In this document: positions 50,001 to 61,484 of the stretch, in pieces
Numbering within the stretch: the first letter of the stretch is position 1
How the letters are laid out: the number at the start of each line of letters is the position of its first letter
NCBI GenBank assembly: GCA_950022295.1
Contig: OX465598.1
Span: forward strand, 113,071,001-113,135,000
DNA from: Bromus sterilis
Taxonomy: Eukaryota > Streptophyta > Magnoliopsida > Poales > Poaceae
Length of the DNA stretch: 64,000 bases
Reading direction: 5' to 3'
Notes under the pieces: generated by a model
Told to the model about the DNA's origin: nothing
The model's input: the letters and a program-made list of their open reading frames with translations, nothing else
Databases searched by the model: none
Position numbers and translations under genes: made by a program

Positions 50001-50405
50001 AGAACCATACAACCTTCCTTTGAAGCCTCATGTAGTTACTAGGACCTTTCCCGGGAGGCATGTTGAGTACGAAATGTACTCATGGAAATAATTTTGTTGA
50101 ACAGAGTTCCATGAAGACGAAGGTGATGATTACAACTACTATGGTGATCCGTAGGAGTGAGGTCACGTGGACTTCATCGACTGCCTGTTGCTGAGATGGA
50201 GTCGCTACGCATTTTTACTTTCCGCTGTTTCCTGATTGTAATAAATGTCATGAGACATTTTATATGTATGCCTTATGGCAGATTATGGTACTTGTAAAAT
50301 CTTTATGTATTCTGCAGTGATACCATTTCGCTGTGTTGTCAACAATGATCCTGGGATTGACAATTAAACACAGGAGGGTTTGGAAATTATTTCTGGCTTC
50401 TCACA
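47077..50405 (+). repeat. 5' LTR of LARD-C, right part
   Basis: Mostly AT-rich, with no reading frame worth calling. It contains two degenerate copies of a block with AAATATTTATTTGTGGTTAA (48121-48197 and 48489-48568), a TATAAATAG at 47196, the palindrome CTATTCGAATAG at 49771 and the LTR end at 50405 followed by the primer site. Confidence 0.8.
49771..49782. promoter_or_regulatory. Conserved palindrome CTATTCGAATAG in LARD-C
   Basis: Same palindrome and same following GCCGTGTCC as in LARD-A, LARD-B and D, although the surrounding LTR-C sequence is otherwise unlike theirs. Confidence 0.6.
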
Positions 50406-51624
50406 GAAGTGGTATCAGAGCCAATGTCGACCTAGTCGCGTGACCTTAGTTAGAAATGAAAAGCCTTAGGAACTATTTTGATAAGAAAACTTATTTCAAA
50501 GATAACATTGTCGTATTGTTCTTCCTCACTATTTCTCTTCCTATATTATCGTATTCAAAGAAAGTTTAAACTCTACTTCTCTACCATCTTCTTTGTAGCT
50601 TGTGAAACCCTTTGCCCGCCCGTTATGTTGAAAAGTTAGAAGATTCACAAGACATGCCAAGAGTTTCAATATAACTTCGATCATGAAGCCTAGAGTAGCA
50701 ACTTTTTTACAAGAGAAGACACCTCAAGACCATCAAGAAGTCAACAACTAGCAATCATGCTTTAATCATCAACGTCGAAGATTTTCCCCAAGATTATTAT
50801 GACCTTCCATAAAGGATTAGTTTGGTTAACACCCTTGTAGTGGTAGAAGTCATAGATTATAGACGCGAAACCTTATTTGTGTGTGAGTATCGTCTGCATA
50901 TTGTTCTTCTAGTTTTCTATGCAGTCGTACTAAAACCCTATTTGCGAAAACTATCTGCTTTTGAGTTTTATTTTGATAGCTCAATGGCTATCTTGGTTTT
51001 TATCTTTTGTTTGTATTTTGGTATATATCTTCGCCTTTTGTAGGACTATTTTACTCATCTTTATGGTTTTTCCCTCTTCTATATAAACCATGGAGAAATC
51101 CTTCAGAAGGAAGAAGTTGCAACTTTTGCTTAGAGGCCTACTATGAAAGTGAACCTATGGAAAACCTCTTTTAATGGGGGTAATAGACGATGATTGTTGT
51201 CAAGATCGATGATTTGAAGACCTTCATTCGCAAAGAAGATGAAGATTTCAATAGCTTCATTATGTCTACCAAAAACAACAAGTTGAAGGAAGGATCAATG
51301 GATCCAACCGCACCAAAGCTTGATCTATAGAAGAACAACAAGATCGAAGAGTGGTCAACCACTAAGAGAAGCTATCAGATTACCATTGCCAAGACCGAAG
51401 GACTGCCCGTCCATGCCTTGAACAAGCTAGATATAGTATTGATAATCGGAGTATCTCCAATCAAGACGCTGAAGTTTTTGTCACCGAGTTCCGAATGGAT
51501 CGAGATTTTCACAAGTTTTTAAGAAGGACTATGTCGAAGATGAAGCTAACCCAAACCCATTCTCTATAGTCAACCTAAATCTCGGGGACGAGGTTTCTTT
51601 TAAGGCGGGGGGGGGGGGTAGATT
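50406..51624 (+). other. Internal region of LARD-C
   Basis: About 1.2 kb with a primer site (50410-50422) and, at its end, CTCGGGGACGAGG and a 13-G polypurine tract running into TAGATT. No coding motif. The CTCGGGGACGAG signature before the tract is shared with LARD-A and LARD-B. Confidence 0.8.
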
Positions 51625-51762
51625 TGTAACATCCCGATGCTCGGAATGTTTGAAAAAAAAGTTTTCCGAAAAAGTAGAGCCAGAAATTTTCATTTATTTT
51701 ATCGGTTAATAAAAGCTTAAATTGATTTTTTATAATTTGGAGGATTAAATTTGAAGTAATGT

Positions 51763-51771
51763 CAACTTAAA
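51763..51771. repeat. Nine-base target-site duplication CAACTTAAA (left, MULE)
   Basis: CAACTTAAA is repeated at 52575-52583. The LARD-C 5' LTR has it once (near 30328), proving insertion. Confidence 0.9.
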
Positions 51772-52574
51772 GGACACGGCTAAACTACTCCCGGGCTCAG
51801 ATGCTCCTTCCGGAAATACGCAAAGGAATAGTGCTCTACGTAGATGGGTTGACGCCTGTACCTACAGGGACAGAATTTCCCAGACCAGCACGTTAGCACT
51901 AACCTGATCTGTGGCTCGGGTCATTGTTGCGCGCTCGCTGTGGTGACTGCATCGCTGAGGCGGATGGATCATGTATGCGTGCAGGCCAATAGCATGCTCG
52001 TGAAGATCGCGCGGCTCACAGACGTTTGCATCGGCATCTCCGTCGCTCCAACCTACTACCTCCCAGCGCACCACTTCCACACCCAGGATGACAACAAGAA
52101 GTCGCCCACAGCGGTGGCAGATGCAGCGGTCCCTTTGCCGGAGGTGACAACGACGCGGAGCAGCTAGATCTGCTGGTTCTGACGAGTGACGAGGAAGCAG
52201 AACGAGGATGCTTCCCACAACAGTGGACGCGGAGATTGCATCATGTGCCCAACACTGCCAACGACGAGGGGTGTGACTTTGAGAGGAAGAGCTCGCCGGC
52301 CAGATCCATCGAGTTAACCGCTTCCAAATGTCAGCGTGGTTATTGTGGAACAGGACAATCCATAAAACTTTCTGTTCCGTCTCTCAATCTCATGTACCGT
52401 GGCGGCCGCCCGATGGGTCCGTAGTTAATGCATTCGACCCATCCATCTATACGCGATCTCATGTATATATGCGAGCGAAAACCGACGGAAATACCAGTAG
52501 CGCTCACATCCAGATGCGAACAGATGCGTGAGATTTCGGGAGCATCTGTGATCGGGATCAGAAACGGATTTTTG
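51772..52574. mobile_element. Mutator-like non-autonomous element, possible Pack-MULE
   Basis: An 803-base insertion in the LARD-C 3' LTR with a nine-base target duplication, the size typical of Mutator-like transposons. Its ends form a weak inverted repeat: CTCAGATGCTCC about 30 bases inside the left end pairs with GGAGCATCTGTG near the right end, with further matches beside it. The interior is GC-richer than the LTR and holds overlapping frames (51940-52167 on plus, 51862-52218 on minus). I recognise no domain in either. A captured gene fragment is possible. There is no transposase. Confidence 0.7.
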
Positions 52575-53919
52575 CAACTTAAATTAAAATTTGAGTTTTA
52601 TTGTTCTCTTTTCATTGAATATTTTTTTGGCTTTGGCATATTAAATTATGTGTGTTTGTATTTTGCAAATTCATTTGGTTTTTATTTGATATTCTTATTT
52701 AGGATTCTTATTTTTAGAAAAAAATCTAATTAATTTCCTTTCTAAAAATTTAACCAAAATTTCGTAGCAGGACATTTCTTTCTCTCCTCCCAAACCGTTC
52801 AGCTTAGCTCAATCTATTTTATTTTCTCTCCTTCTCTCTATTTTATTTCGTAAATGGGATCTAAGCCCATTTCCCTCACATTAGTGCACGAGAGAAACAG
52901 CCCACAAGGGCAGCCAAGGAGTCTGTCTTCTTCCACCTCCAGCACCATGTACATACATGTTACATAAACATACATGGCCATGGCTGTACCTCTTCTTCTC
53001 CATCTAGCCCTTAACTCATTTACGGTTTCCAATTTCTATTAACACAAAACTTATTCCTTCTTCCATGAAGAACCTGATGACGGGAAAATGGGGCGATAGA
53101 ATAAATAATACTAACGCGTCCACATCATAGAGACAGATAGTATAATTTAAATGCATAAATTCATAACATAGAAGAGAGATCAAAGATTGCAGGTACTTTA
53201 TTTCCAGAACTCTTACATATACATAAAAGAACTGTTAATTAAATCTCCGGAGAGAAAACCCCTGATTAAGAATTCCAACATATCTATTACATGGAATTTA
53301 CAACATATGAGCATTACAAACGTAGAAATAAAAGAAGACTACAAAATATTAAAAAGTGTTCCTCCTTGTTGTTGTCGACTTCAGCGTGCTTCGGGCCTGG
53401 AATTTGTCTATGCTAACATATGGGTAGCATAATATACATGATTTGATTCATTCATATCATACGACATTTGATGTTCATATATATAGCACATGGATGCTTG
53501 AGATATTTATGCCTAGCTCATTAACCACTGGATATTCTAGTAATAAGAAGTGTTTTTTCATATAAAGATTTATTTAATGGTTTGCGATCCAGTTCAGTGA
53601 GCATGCGTGCAATATAGGGTATAACTCTTTTTATGAGTTAATTTGATCATGCATGTGATTCTATATGGATGCATGACAGTGGAAATATTTGGTTCACTTT
53701 GTAGCAATGTATATAGCATTGCATCAAGCCAACATATGAAGAGGCTATATGGAATTTTATGATGAGATATTCAGCTGCACCATGGTATGTTTAGTGCAAG
53801 CGACATAGGCTATGATCCTATTTATCTTTGATGTTTTCAACGCATGCATCTATTTATTTTATAGTTTTGTGTAGGTTATCATCTATAGTTTGGAGCATTT
53901 GCCTTATATTTGGCACCAT

Positions 53920-54660
53920 AGTTTATACTCATAAGTTGTTGGAGTATTTTCTATGTTTGACCATAGCATTTGCCTTATATTTGGCACCATAGTTTATACT
54001 CATAAGTTGTTGGAGTAATTTTGTATCTGACCATAGTTTATACTCTTAAGGTATTGGAGTAGTTTTGACATTTGACCATAGTTTATACTCTTAAGGTGTT
54101 GGAGTAATTTCTATATTTGATCATAGTTTATACTCTTAAGGTATTGGAGTAGTTTTGATATTTGACCGTAGTTTATACTCTTAAGTCTTGGAGTAATATT
54201 TTGAATATTTTACCGTAGTTTATACTCTCAAGGTATTGGAGTATTTTGATAGTTGGCCATAGTTTATACTCTTAAGGTATTGGAGTATTTTATATATTTT
54301 GCACCATAGTTTATACTCATAAGGTATTGTGGTAGTTTTTATGTTTGATCATAGTTTATACTCTTAAGGTATTGGAGTAGTTATCATATTTGACCATAGT
54401 CTTATACTCTTAAGGTATTGGAGTATTTTGATATTCAATGGGCCATAGTTTATACTCTTAAGGTATTGGATTATTTTGATATTTGACCATAGTTTATACT
54501 CTTAAGGTGTTGGAGTAATTTTAGTATATTGAACCATAGTTTATACTCTTAAGGTATTGGAGTATTTTATATATTTGACCATAGTTATACTCTTAAGGCG
54601 TTGGAGTATTTTATATATTTTACCATAGTTTATACTCTTAAGGCATTGGAGTAGTTTTCT
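53920..54660 (-). repeat. Minisatellite array E1, about 16 units of about 45 bases
   Basis: Plus-strand unit: CATAGTTTATACTCTTAAGG, then TATTGGAGTATTTT and a variable tail ending TTTGAC. Starts near 53920, 53991, 54035, 54080, 54125, 54170, 54216, 54261, 54308, 54352, 54398, 54447, 54491, 54538, 54582 and 54627. Confidence 0.9.
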
Positions 54661-54857
54661 ATGTTATATGATCATTTTGAATGATTAATAAGCTAGTTTA
54701 GCAAGCACGTGTGCATGTAATTTCTATGTGCATGCATAGAATAGAGAAAATATATTGTTCAAAATATCTTGTTTAATTTGTCGCAACGTATATAACATTA
54801 CATTAAGCCGATATGGGAAGGCCATATTATATATAGAGGTCAAGGATGCACTATGTT

Positions 54858-54922
54858 ATATTCAGTGCAAACAACATAGGCTATGATCCCATATTCAGTG
54901 CAAATAACATAGGCTATGATCC
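54858..54922 (-). repeat. Tandem duplication, about 33-base unit
   Basis: Two adjacent copies of ATATTCAGTGCAAACAACAT followed by AGGCTATGATCC, differing at one base (AACAAC or AATAAC). Confidence 0.85.
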
Positions 54923-55985
54923 TAGTTATCATTTAATTATGTATATGCACACGCACCTATATGAGAGGAATGTGTGGTTTGATTTTAATCTATATGGGAG
55001 TTTTCCTTATAACATGAGAATTCAATGCTTATATGCAATTGTATATTTTAACTCATGTTTAGTTTTTATATGCCTACACCTATATGTAGTGCATGACGTG
55101 ATCATAACCGCATGGGATTAATGGTGTAATATGATTCCAAATAGTTTATATGAGAAACTAGTGCCATAATTATATGAGCATATTTTAGTGCAGTTTCACT
55201 TCACTCGTATTATGGCCAGCGCCGTATAGCAATATGCCCACGTGTAGCATAACCGAATGGAGCATGGTGGTTTCTCCTTTATTTATACTATCACTATCAT
55301 AGCATAGAATGTATGCTTGTAGTGTAGCCAAACAAGAGTATGTATCCGTTTATATGTTTCACGAGCATGATGTAGATTATCAACACGGTTTAGTTATATG
55401 AGACTAAACAATGCATGGAGTAAATATATTGCATGAGTATTTGATTGCCATGTTTATTTTGATGTTAACAACATGGTGCAGTATATTATATCTGGTGCAA
55501 GAATCAGTATAGGTAGATCATACAATTCATTTAGATCATACATGCATCCATATACGGGAATACATGATAATGGAACAACATGCGACATGCTCTGTTTGAT
55601 AGGATGCGGTTGATTACTTTCAGTATCAAGCCTAATATGCGTTGGTGCTTTACTTGATTTGATCACCCATGTGTATGTTGCTGACATCAGTATATCTAAT
55701 CCACAACTAGTTGGGAGTGTACTACTGAACATTTTAAATATGTATGATTCAGCACGTATGAGGTTTAGATTGATCAAGGTTATTAGCCAGGCAGATGACA
55801 TGCATGTATTATTTTATTTTATTTCATTTTCATATCACGACTAGCATCACCTAGTGTAAAAATATTTCATGTATATGAGGTATAAACAATAATCTTGTAT
55901 GGAGAAAATATGTCCTAATTTCTATCATGTAGGACTTTATGAGACCACAACATTATGAGGTTGTTTCTACTTCTATTCTTGATTC

Positions 55986-56880
55986 GTATCAACATGGAAA
56001 ATCGCCATGAGACCAATCAAGATAACATATTTGATTATTGGTATTATTCTTGCGTTGTATCAACATGGAAGATTACCATGAGACCAATCAAGATAACACG
56101 CATTATTTTTATATTCTTGAGTTGTATCAACATGTAAGATCACCATGAGACCAATCAAGATGAACATATATTTATTCTTGAATTGTATCAACATGGGAGA
56201 TCACCATGAGACCAATCAAGATAACATGAATTCTTTTTATATTCTTGAGTTTTATCAACATGGAAGAACACCATGAGACCAATCAAGATGAACATATATT
56301 TATTCTTGAATTGTATCAACATGGGAGATCGCCATGAGACCAATCAAGACAACATATTTTCTAATCTTGAGTTGTATCAACATGGAAGATTACCATGAGA
56401 CCAATCAAGACAACACATATTATTTCTATTCTAGAATTGTATCAACATGGAAGACCACCATGGCAACATATTTTAATTCTATTCTTGAGTTGTATCAACA
56501 TGGAAAAATTACCATGAGACCAATCAAGACAACATATTTTAATTCTATTCTTGAGTTGTATCAACATGGCAGATTACCATAAGACCAATCAAGACAACAC
56601 ATTTAGTTCTATTCTTGAGTTGTATCAACATGGCAAATTACCATGTGACCAATCAAGACAAAACACACTCATTTTTACATTCTTGAATTGTATCAACATG
56701 GAAGATCACCATGAGACCAATCAAGATTCATATTTGATTATTTTACAATCTTGAATTATATCAACATGTGAGGTCACCATGAGACCAATCAAGATGCATA
56801 TTTGATTATTTAACAATCTTGAATTGTATTAACATGGAAGATCACCATGAGACCAATCAAGATGCATATATGAGGCATAT
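55986..56880 (-). repeat. Minisatellite array E2, about 14 units of 55-70 bases
   Basis: Plus-strand unit: GTATCAACATGGAAGATCAC, then CATGAGACCAATCAAGA and an AT-rich tail ending TATTCTTGAGTT. Units start near 55986, 56056, 56123, 56184, 56251, 56313, 56373, 56439, 56492, 56558, 56622, 56690, 56757 and 56826. Apparent reading frames here are repeats, not genes. Confidence 0.92.
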
Positions 56881-57223
56881 AGAGTAATAAACATGAAAGA
56901 TACACATCAGACGAGAGGAAAAGCAAGGATAGCCATAGTCTTACTTTGCCTTGTGTGTTGATGGATGGATGGATGAAACCGCCGGTATCGTACAACAGCT
57001 CACGACGTCGAACGGGCGGCCGACAGCAGCTAAACACTCAATACGTATGGTAGCGTGGATGTCGAGCAACTGACGGCAGCGATGCGGACAGCGAGCGGCC
57101 GGCGGTGACGAGTGGCCGTCAGCTTATACGCAGGTGGCTACTGGCTAGCGAGCAGTTCTTGAGCAGAACTTTGACGCTGGAGAGAAACAATGAGTCGGAC
57201 CCGGGGGAATGAGGAGCTGCCGG

Positions 57224-57231
57224 TATTTATA
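57224..57231 (-). promoter_or_regulatory. TATA box of element E LTR (TATAAATA on minus)
   Basis: A consensus TATA box about 925 bases inside the LTR start, followed on the minus strand by a GC-rich leader of about 270 bases and a GTAAGA donor-like site. Confidence 0.6.
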
Positions 57232-59599
57232 GGAGCTACCAAGCACTGGGACGTGCACGTCCACGTCTTCGATCATGGGATCGTGTGAGACTTAGCGTGT
57301 GGGCTGCTTCTCTGTTCTTTAATATTTCTTTGTAATCACCAGCTAATTGTGCGGTCTTTTGGCTGGAGAGCGGACCAAGTCCTGTTGCATGCAACTCGTG
57401 TGAAGCGCAACATCCTGGCTATCATAATGCATGGACAGTTGCATATGGGCTATTGGCTAATTACTTAATGCATAATTAGGCAAGGCCGTTGATAATTACA
57501 TGCACGGACGTGAATGTAGCTGCACGTAGATTCTGTGATGCCTATACCATATGAGCTAGCTAGTTAGCTTGATAGAACATCAAATTTAACAGCTATTATT
57601 TTTATATTTTACAGTTTGTAGATATCCTTTGCATCTGATTTGCCGGTTATATTTTGGAGCAATACGATCGTATTTTATAGGGTTGCTGGAATAAAGCCGA
57701 CTTTATACCCCGCAGACGATATATTTTCCGACGTATAGTATCGTTTGCAACGTCGTAAATTTATGTCAATATATTTTTATGCATCGCGTATATATTCCAT
57801 TAGCACGATATATTTCTTGCGTCGCGCCGATATTACACGTTGTGGAAGTAATAAAGGCAACATTTAGTGTGTCACGCCGCTATTTCACCTTGTCGATGGG
57901 ATATGGCTAAACATTTATCATATAGTCGATACTTTGGCAATATTAGTGCCGTCTATGATCATTTTATCTTAGCATTAGAAACCCGGTGCCAATGATGGCA
58001 TGCGTGCAAATCAGTATTATTTTCTACATTTTCTACAGAGATAGTTTTTTTGACAGAGACTTATTTATTTACTTGTCCTTCATTTTCAATAAGCGAACAA
58101 TTTTCAAAGTCATTTACACCATATTTTTTTTGCTTTGGCCAAAATCGGTGTCAACAGATGCCCCTCGAGGTCTGAATGCGGATTTTTTTCTTTCAATTAT
58201 TCGAATTCAGGGCTCGAAAATATATACACTTTGTTTGAAGTGTGTCTCGCTAATTCAGCTCAGTGCCGGAGACGTACATACACTTTGTGCATATAATCAG
58301 CTTGATGGAGTTTGATGGTTCTGATGCATGTGGATAGATGATTATGGAGTTCTTGAGCTTGAGAGGCAGATGGGCGAGCATGCTGCCGGAGAAGATGCTC
58401 CTCTCGTGCTGCTCACCAGCTTGAACCACGGGTTGCCCGGGCGCCTGTTAGTTCGAAAGTTTGTTTGGATGCTGGTTGGATAAGGGCGGGATCTCCGCAA
58501 TTAACAAAATATAGCCGATATCCTAGTCATTTTCTGGCTAACAAATTTCCTTGACGTTGGTTCAGTGCCGGGCGGTCGTATACCTATATATCTCCATTTC
58601 TTATTCTACAAGACCCTTCTTCAATACAGCATCTCAACGCTTTCAAGCCGGATCATATCACCAGCAAAGCATGTTGTCTTTGGGTGCGTACATCCATATC
58701 GTAGTCATCGATGAACGCTGATCCTGTGTTTCTTTTATCTAGCTGACCTTCATGATGATTTCCTTTACTAGGGCTAAAATCTAGAAACTCTCTGCGGGAC
58801 TGTACATCGGTTCTTAATTTAGACGTCGGTGAGTGCATGCTTGTTTCTACGACCTCCATCGAAGCCAATGTTTCACATATGTGATATGGCTTCCTATTTT
58901 CTTTTACGCAGGCTGATCACAATATTGTGTACCTGATCGATCTTTGCACAATATACGTGGGCTTATTTCCAGGCAGGTAGCAGAACTCCTAAACTTGTCG
59001 TTCCTTTTTCTTTTCTACCTGTAAGTTGGGTATATATGGTAGACATGCATGCCATCATATAGCATTACACGTGCTATTTCATTTGAATATGATTATGATA
59101 TCCTGTTTGAACATACGTGTAATCTAGCAACCTTTGATTCCATGGTCAGCGTGCCAGCAAGTTTTATAAGAACCTGGTCCGTCGTTCAGCCATGAAAACT
59201 GATGTACATGATATGTCTATTCGGATTTTTTATACAAATTTCTGTACGCTTGTTGATCTCCCGATATGGGCTAGGTTCGTCATACGATTGTAAAAATAAT
59301 TATGAATGACACGTACATGTTACGCCAATTTTTTTTTGATTTCTTCATGGTTGGCGTTCCGGCAAGTTTTCTTTTAAACATGGTCCCTCGCACACCCATG
59401 AGCTCGAATATACATGAGGGATACTTTATCACATGTACACTTATATGACAGGATTTTTTTTTCGCAGTTGACGTTCTGGCAAGTTCTTATGTGGGCTTGG
59501 TCCGTCGTACAACCGTCGAGACCATTACAACTGGCCACACATATATTGTGTCGAAGATATAATTTTCTTTATGGTTGGAACAAATTTAACATTTCTTCA

Positions 59600-60115
59600 G
59601 ACATGCTTACAGTTTAGGCTCATGTAGCATTGGAGCATTTTGAATGTGTGTAAAAAATGTTTCACATGATGCTTATAATTTAGGCTCATGTAGGATTGGA
59701 GCATTTTTTTACATCTTAGGCTCGTAGAATATTAGAGCGTTTTTTATACGTGTAAAAATATTTCACACGACGCGTATAGTTTAGGCTCATATAGAATTGG
59801 AGCACTTTTCTGATTACAGTTTAGGCTCATAGAATATTGGAGCATTTTCGATACGTGTAAAAATATTTCACACGACGCTTATAGTTTAGGCTCATATAGC
59901 ATTGGAGCACTTTTCTGATTACAGTTTAGGCTCGTAAATTATTGGAGCATTTTTTATACGTGTAATAAAAATTTACACAATGCTTACAGTTTAGGCTCAT
60001 ATAGCATTGGAGCATATTTGAGCTTGACAGTTCCAGTTTGACTTCATGAAGGTTGAAACTATCTTAACTACTTTTGTATCATGCTTATAGTTTATGCTCG
60101 TATAGCATTGGAGCA
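59600..60115 (-). repeat. Repeat array E3, nine imperfect units
   Basis: Plus-strand unit: CAGTTTAGGCTCATATAGCA then TTGGAGCATTTT, alternating with a TACGTGTAAAAATATTTCAC spacer. Units start near 59608, 59669, 59717, 59779, 59817, 59880, 59922, 59987 and 60088. The core resembles the array E1 unit. Confidence 0.8.
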
Positions 60116-60474
60116 TTGCATTCTTTTTGAAATATGTGGTTGGAGTTTATCCTCATGAGGTTTGTACTTTATACCAGCGTTGCATTTTTCATGTATGAAG
60201 CTAGTAGTTTTATACCCATACAACGTGGGGTATTATATATTTTTATACATGAGGCTATTAGCTCATGTATCTCAAGAGTTCAATGAGGGTGATAATTTAT
60301 ACTCATATAACCTTGAAGTATTTGATTTGTTTTTAACATGATGCTAATAGTTTATACTCATATAGCTTGGAGTATTATGTGTTTTTTTACATGAGAATAT
60401 AACCTCGTAATGCTCAGTGTTTAGCAAGGACATTAATTTATACTCATCTATCCTTGAGCATTTCATTTTTTTAG

Positions 60475-60575
60475 ATGAGGCTACTAGTTTATACTCGTAT
60501 AGCCTGGGAGCGTTATATTTCTTTCTTTCATCACATGTGGCTACTAGTTTATACTCGTATAGCCTGGGAGTGGAT
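60475..60575 (-). repeat. Direct repeat, two copies about 60 bases apart
   Basis: GGCTACTAGTTTATACTCGT followed by ATAGCCTGGGAG occurs near 60479 and 60539. A related single copy is near 60348. Confidence 0.85.
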
Positions 60576-61484
60576 TTTTAGTGAACCACCATTTATGCGC
60601 TTAAAGTGGTGGATCATACGTTGGAAGTTAATCACAATTTATCCTTGCATGGTTTTGAAGAACATATTGCTTGATGTATTCTTTGCTGGAAGCTTATCTT
60701 AGTTTAAAGTAACAAAGGAGTGTAATTCCCAGCCTTTTCCTTTCAATGACACTCATAGTTGGGCTTTTGCAACTTAATTAAGAGTGAGAGCGTATGTTAT
60801 TTTCAAACAAAGACTCTTTTGAACTTAAAATCAACCGTTATGGAGGTCGATGAGACGTTGGATTTTTGGTTCGTACTTGAGCTTCCTATTTGAACTCGTG
60901 AATCTAGCTTTGAAATAATATAATCACCCAGTTTATGCTTGCAGTTTTGGCTCTTGAAGCATTGGAGCATTTTTAGGAGTATGTTTTATTAAATTTGATG
61001 ATAGGAGTATTTACTCCTATATGCACACGCATGAAACCGTTGCTTTGTTGAAACACAGTTTATACTCTTAAGATGTTGGAGTAGAGATAAAATTTATAAT
61101 GTTTTTTTAGCATTAGGCTATATTCATGTCGCCTTGAACATATTACTGTATCTCGCGTGATTCAGAGTATTTTTTTTACGTCGCTCATGGTGTAGGGTTT
61201 GATGTACCTTTGCGTCGTGATACAGTATGCATGTTTGTATGCATGTTTGTATATACATATACATATATATATTGAGCCTCAAGTTGGATGCTTGGTCCTA
61301 TAGGAGATTTTAGGGTAATTTTTTTTGTATGCACTCATTGTAATATCCTCCCATAAAATTGCATGCCTTTTTACATTTAGTGGACTTGCAAACTTTTGGG
61401 GTGACTGGATATTTTATGACTATATGGTGGTGCTCTTTCATGACACCACCTCCTTGCTCCTAGTATCCTTCGGGCACATCATGG

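Larger units (their letters stand above)
30180..53077 (+). mobile_element. LARD-C: long-LTR non-coding element, host of LARD-B, a MULE and element E
   Basis: The 5' LTR (30180-32445 plus 47077-50405, about 5.6 kb net) opens TGTAACATCCCGATGCTC and ends TTCTCACA. The primer site TGGTATCAGAGCC is at 50410-50422. The internal region is only 1.2 kb. The 3' LTR starts at 51625 and is cut at 53077 by element E. No gag or pol is found. The two LTR starts differ at roughly 6-7% over the first 125 bases by eye, so it is older than LARD-A and LARD-B. The right target-site duplication is outside the window; the left flank is TCGTA. Confidence 0.85.
51625..53077 (+). repeat. 3' LTR of LARD-C (truncated by element E, interrupted by a MULE)
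   Basis: Opens TGTAACATCCCGATGCTC. Homology to the 5' LTR runs to 51771, resumes at 52584 after the MULE, and stops near 53077. Confidence 0.85.
53078..58156 (-). repeat. 3' LTR of element E
   Basis: About 5,079 bases. In minus-strand order: start TGTTGACACC, roughly 0.9 kb of AT-rich U3, TATAAATA at 57231, a GC-rich leader (57220-56950), a GTAAGA splice-donor-like site near 56946, array E2, further AT-rich DNA, array E1, then the end near 53078. No protein frame is convincing. Confidence 0.65.
53078..61484 (-). mobile_element. Element E: minus-strand LTR element with a 5.1-kb LTR (internal region continues out of view)
   Basis: On the minus strand an LTR starts TGTTGACACCGATTTTGGCC at 58156, directly after a polypurine tract (GAGGGGCATC on the minus strand). 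It appears to end at 53078 in CCCGTCA, where the LARD-C LTR is cut. The LTR has its own TATA box and leader on the minus strand and two minisatellite arrays. The 3.3 kb of internal DNA seen (58157-61484) is non-coding with further repeats. It is interrupted by Athila-F at 61485, so the second LTR and any genes lie outside the window. Family unknown to me. The LTR right end is well supported, the left end less so. Confidence 0.65.
58157..61484 (-). other. Non-coding 3' internal region of element E
   Basis: No protein domain on either strand. It starts with the polypurine tract next to the LTR. It holds three spaced copies of a GGCAAGTTTT...TGGTCCGTCGT block (near 59155, 59352, 59466), array E3 and dispersed copies of the same core up to 61059. 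Athila-F interrupts it at 61485 after CATGG. Confidence 0.6.

Noticed and set aside
53078..53432. A CACTA-type DNA transposon end at the LARD-C/E junction
   Set aside because: No CACTA terminus or subterminal repeats are present. The TGTTGACACC start with an adjoining polypurine tract at 58156 points to an LTR element.
56334..56754. Reading frames of 60-82 codons over array E2
   Set aside because: They are translations of the tandem repeat and differ in phase from unit to unit.
55986..56880. Regular repeats with variable spacers resembling a CRISPR array
   Set aside because: Units are imperfect, spacers are similar AT-rich tails, the context is a plant LTR and no cas genes exist. It is a minisatellite.
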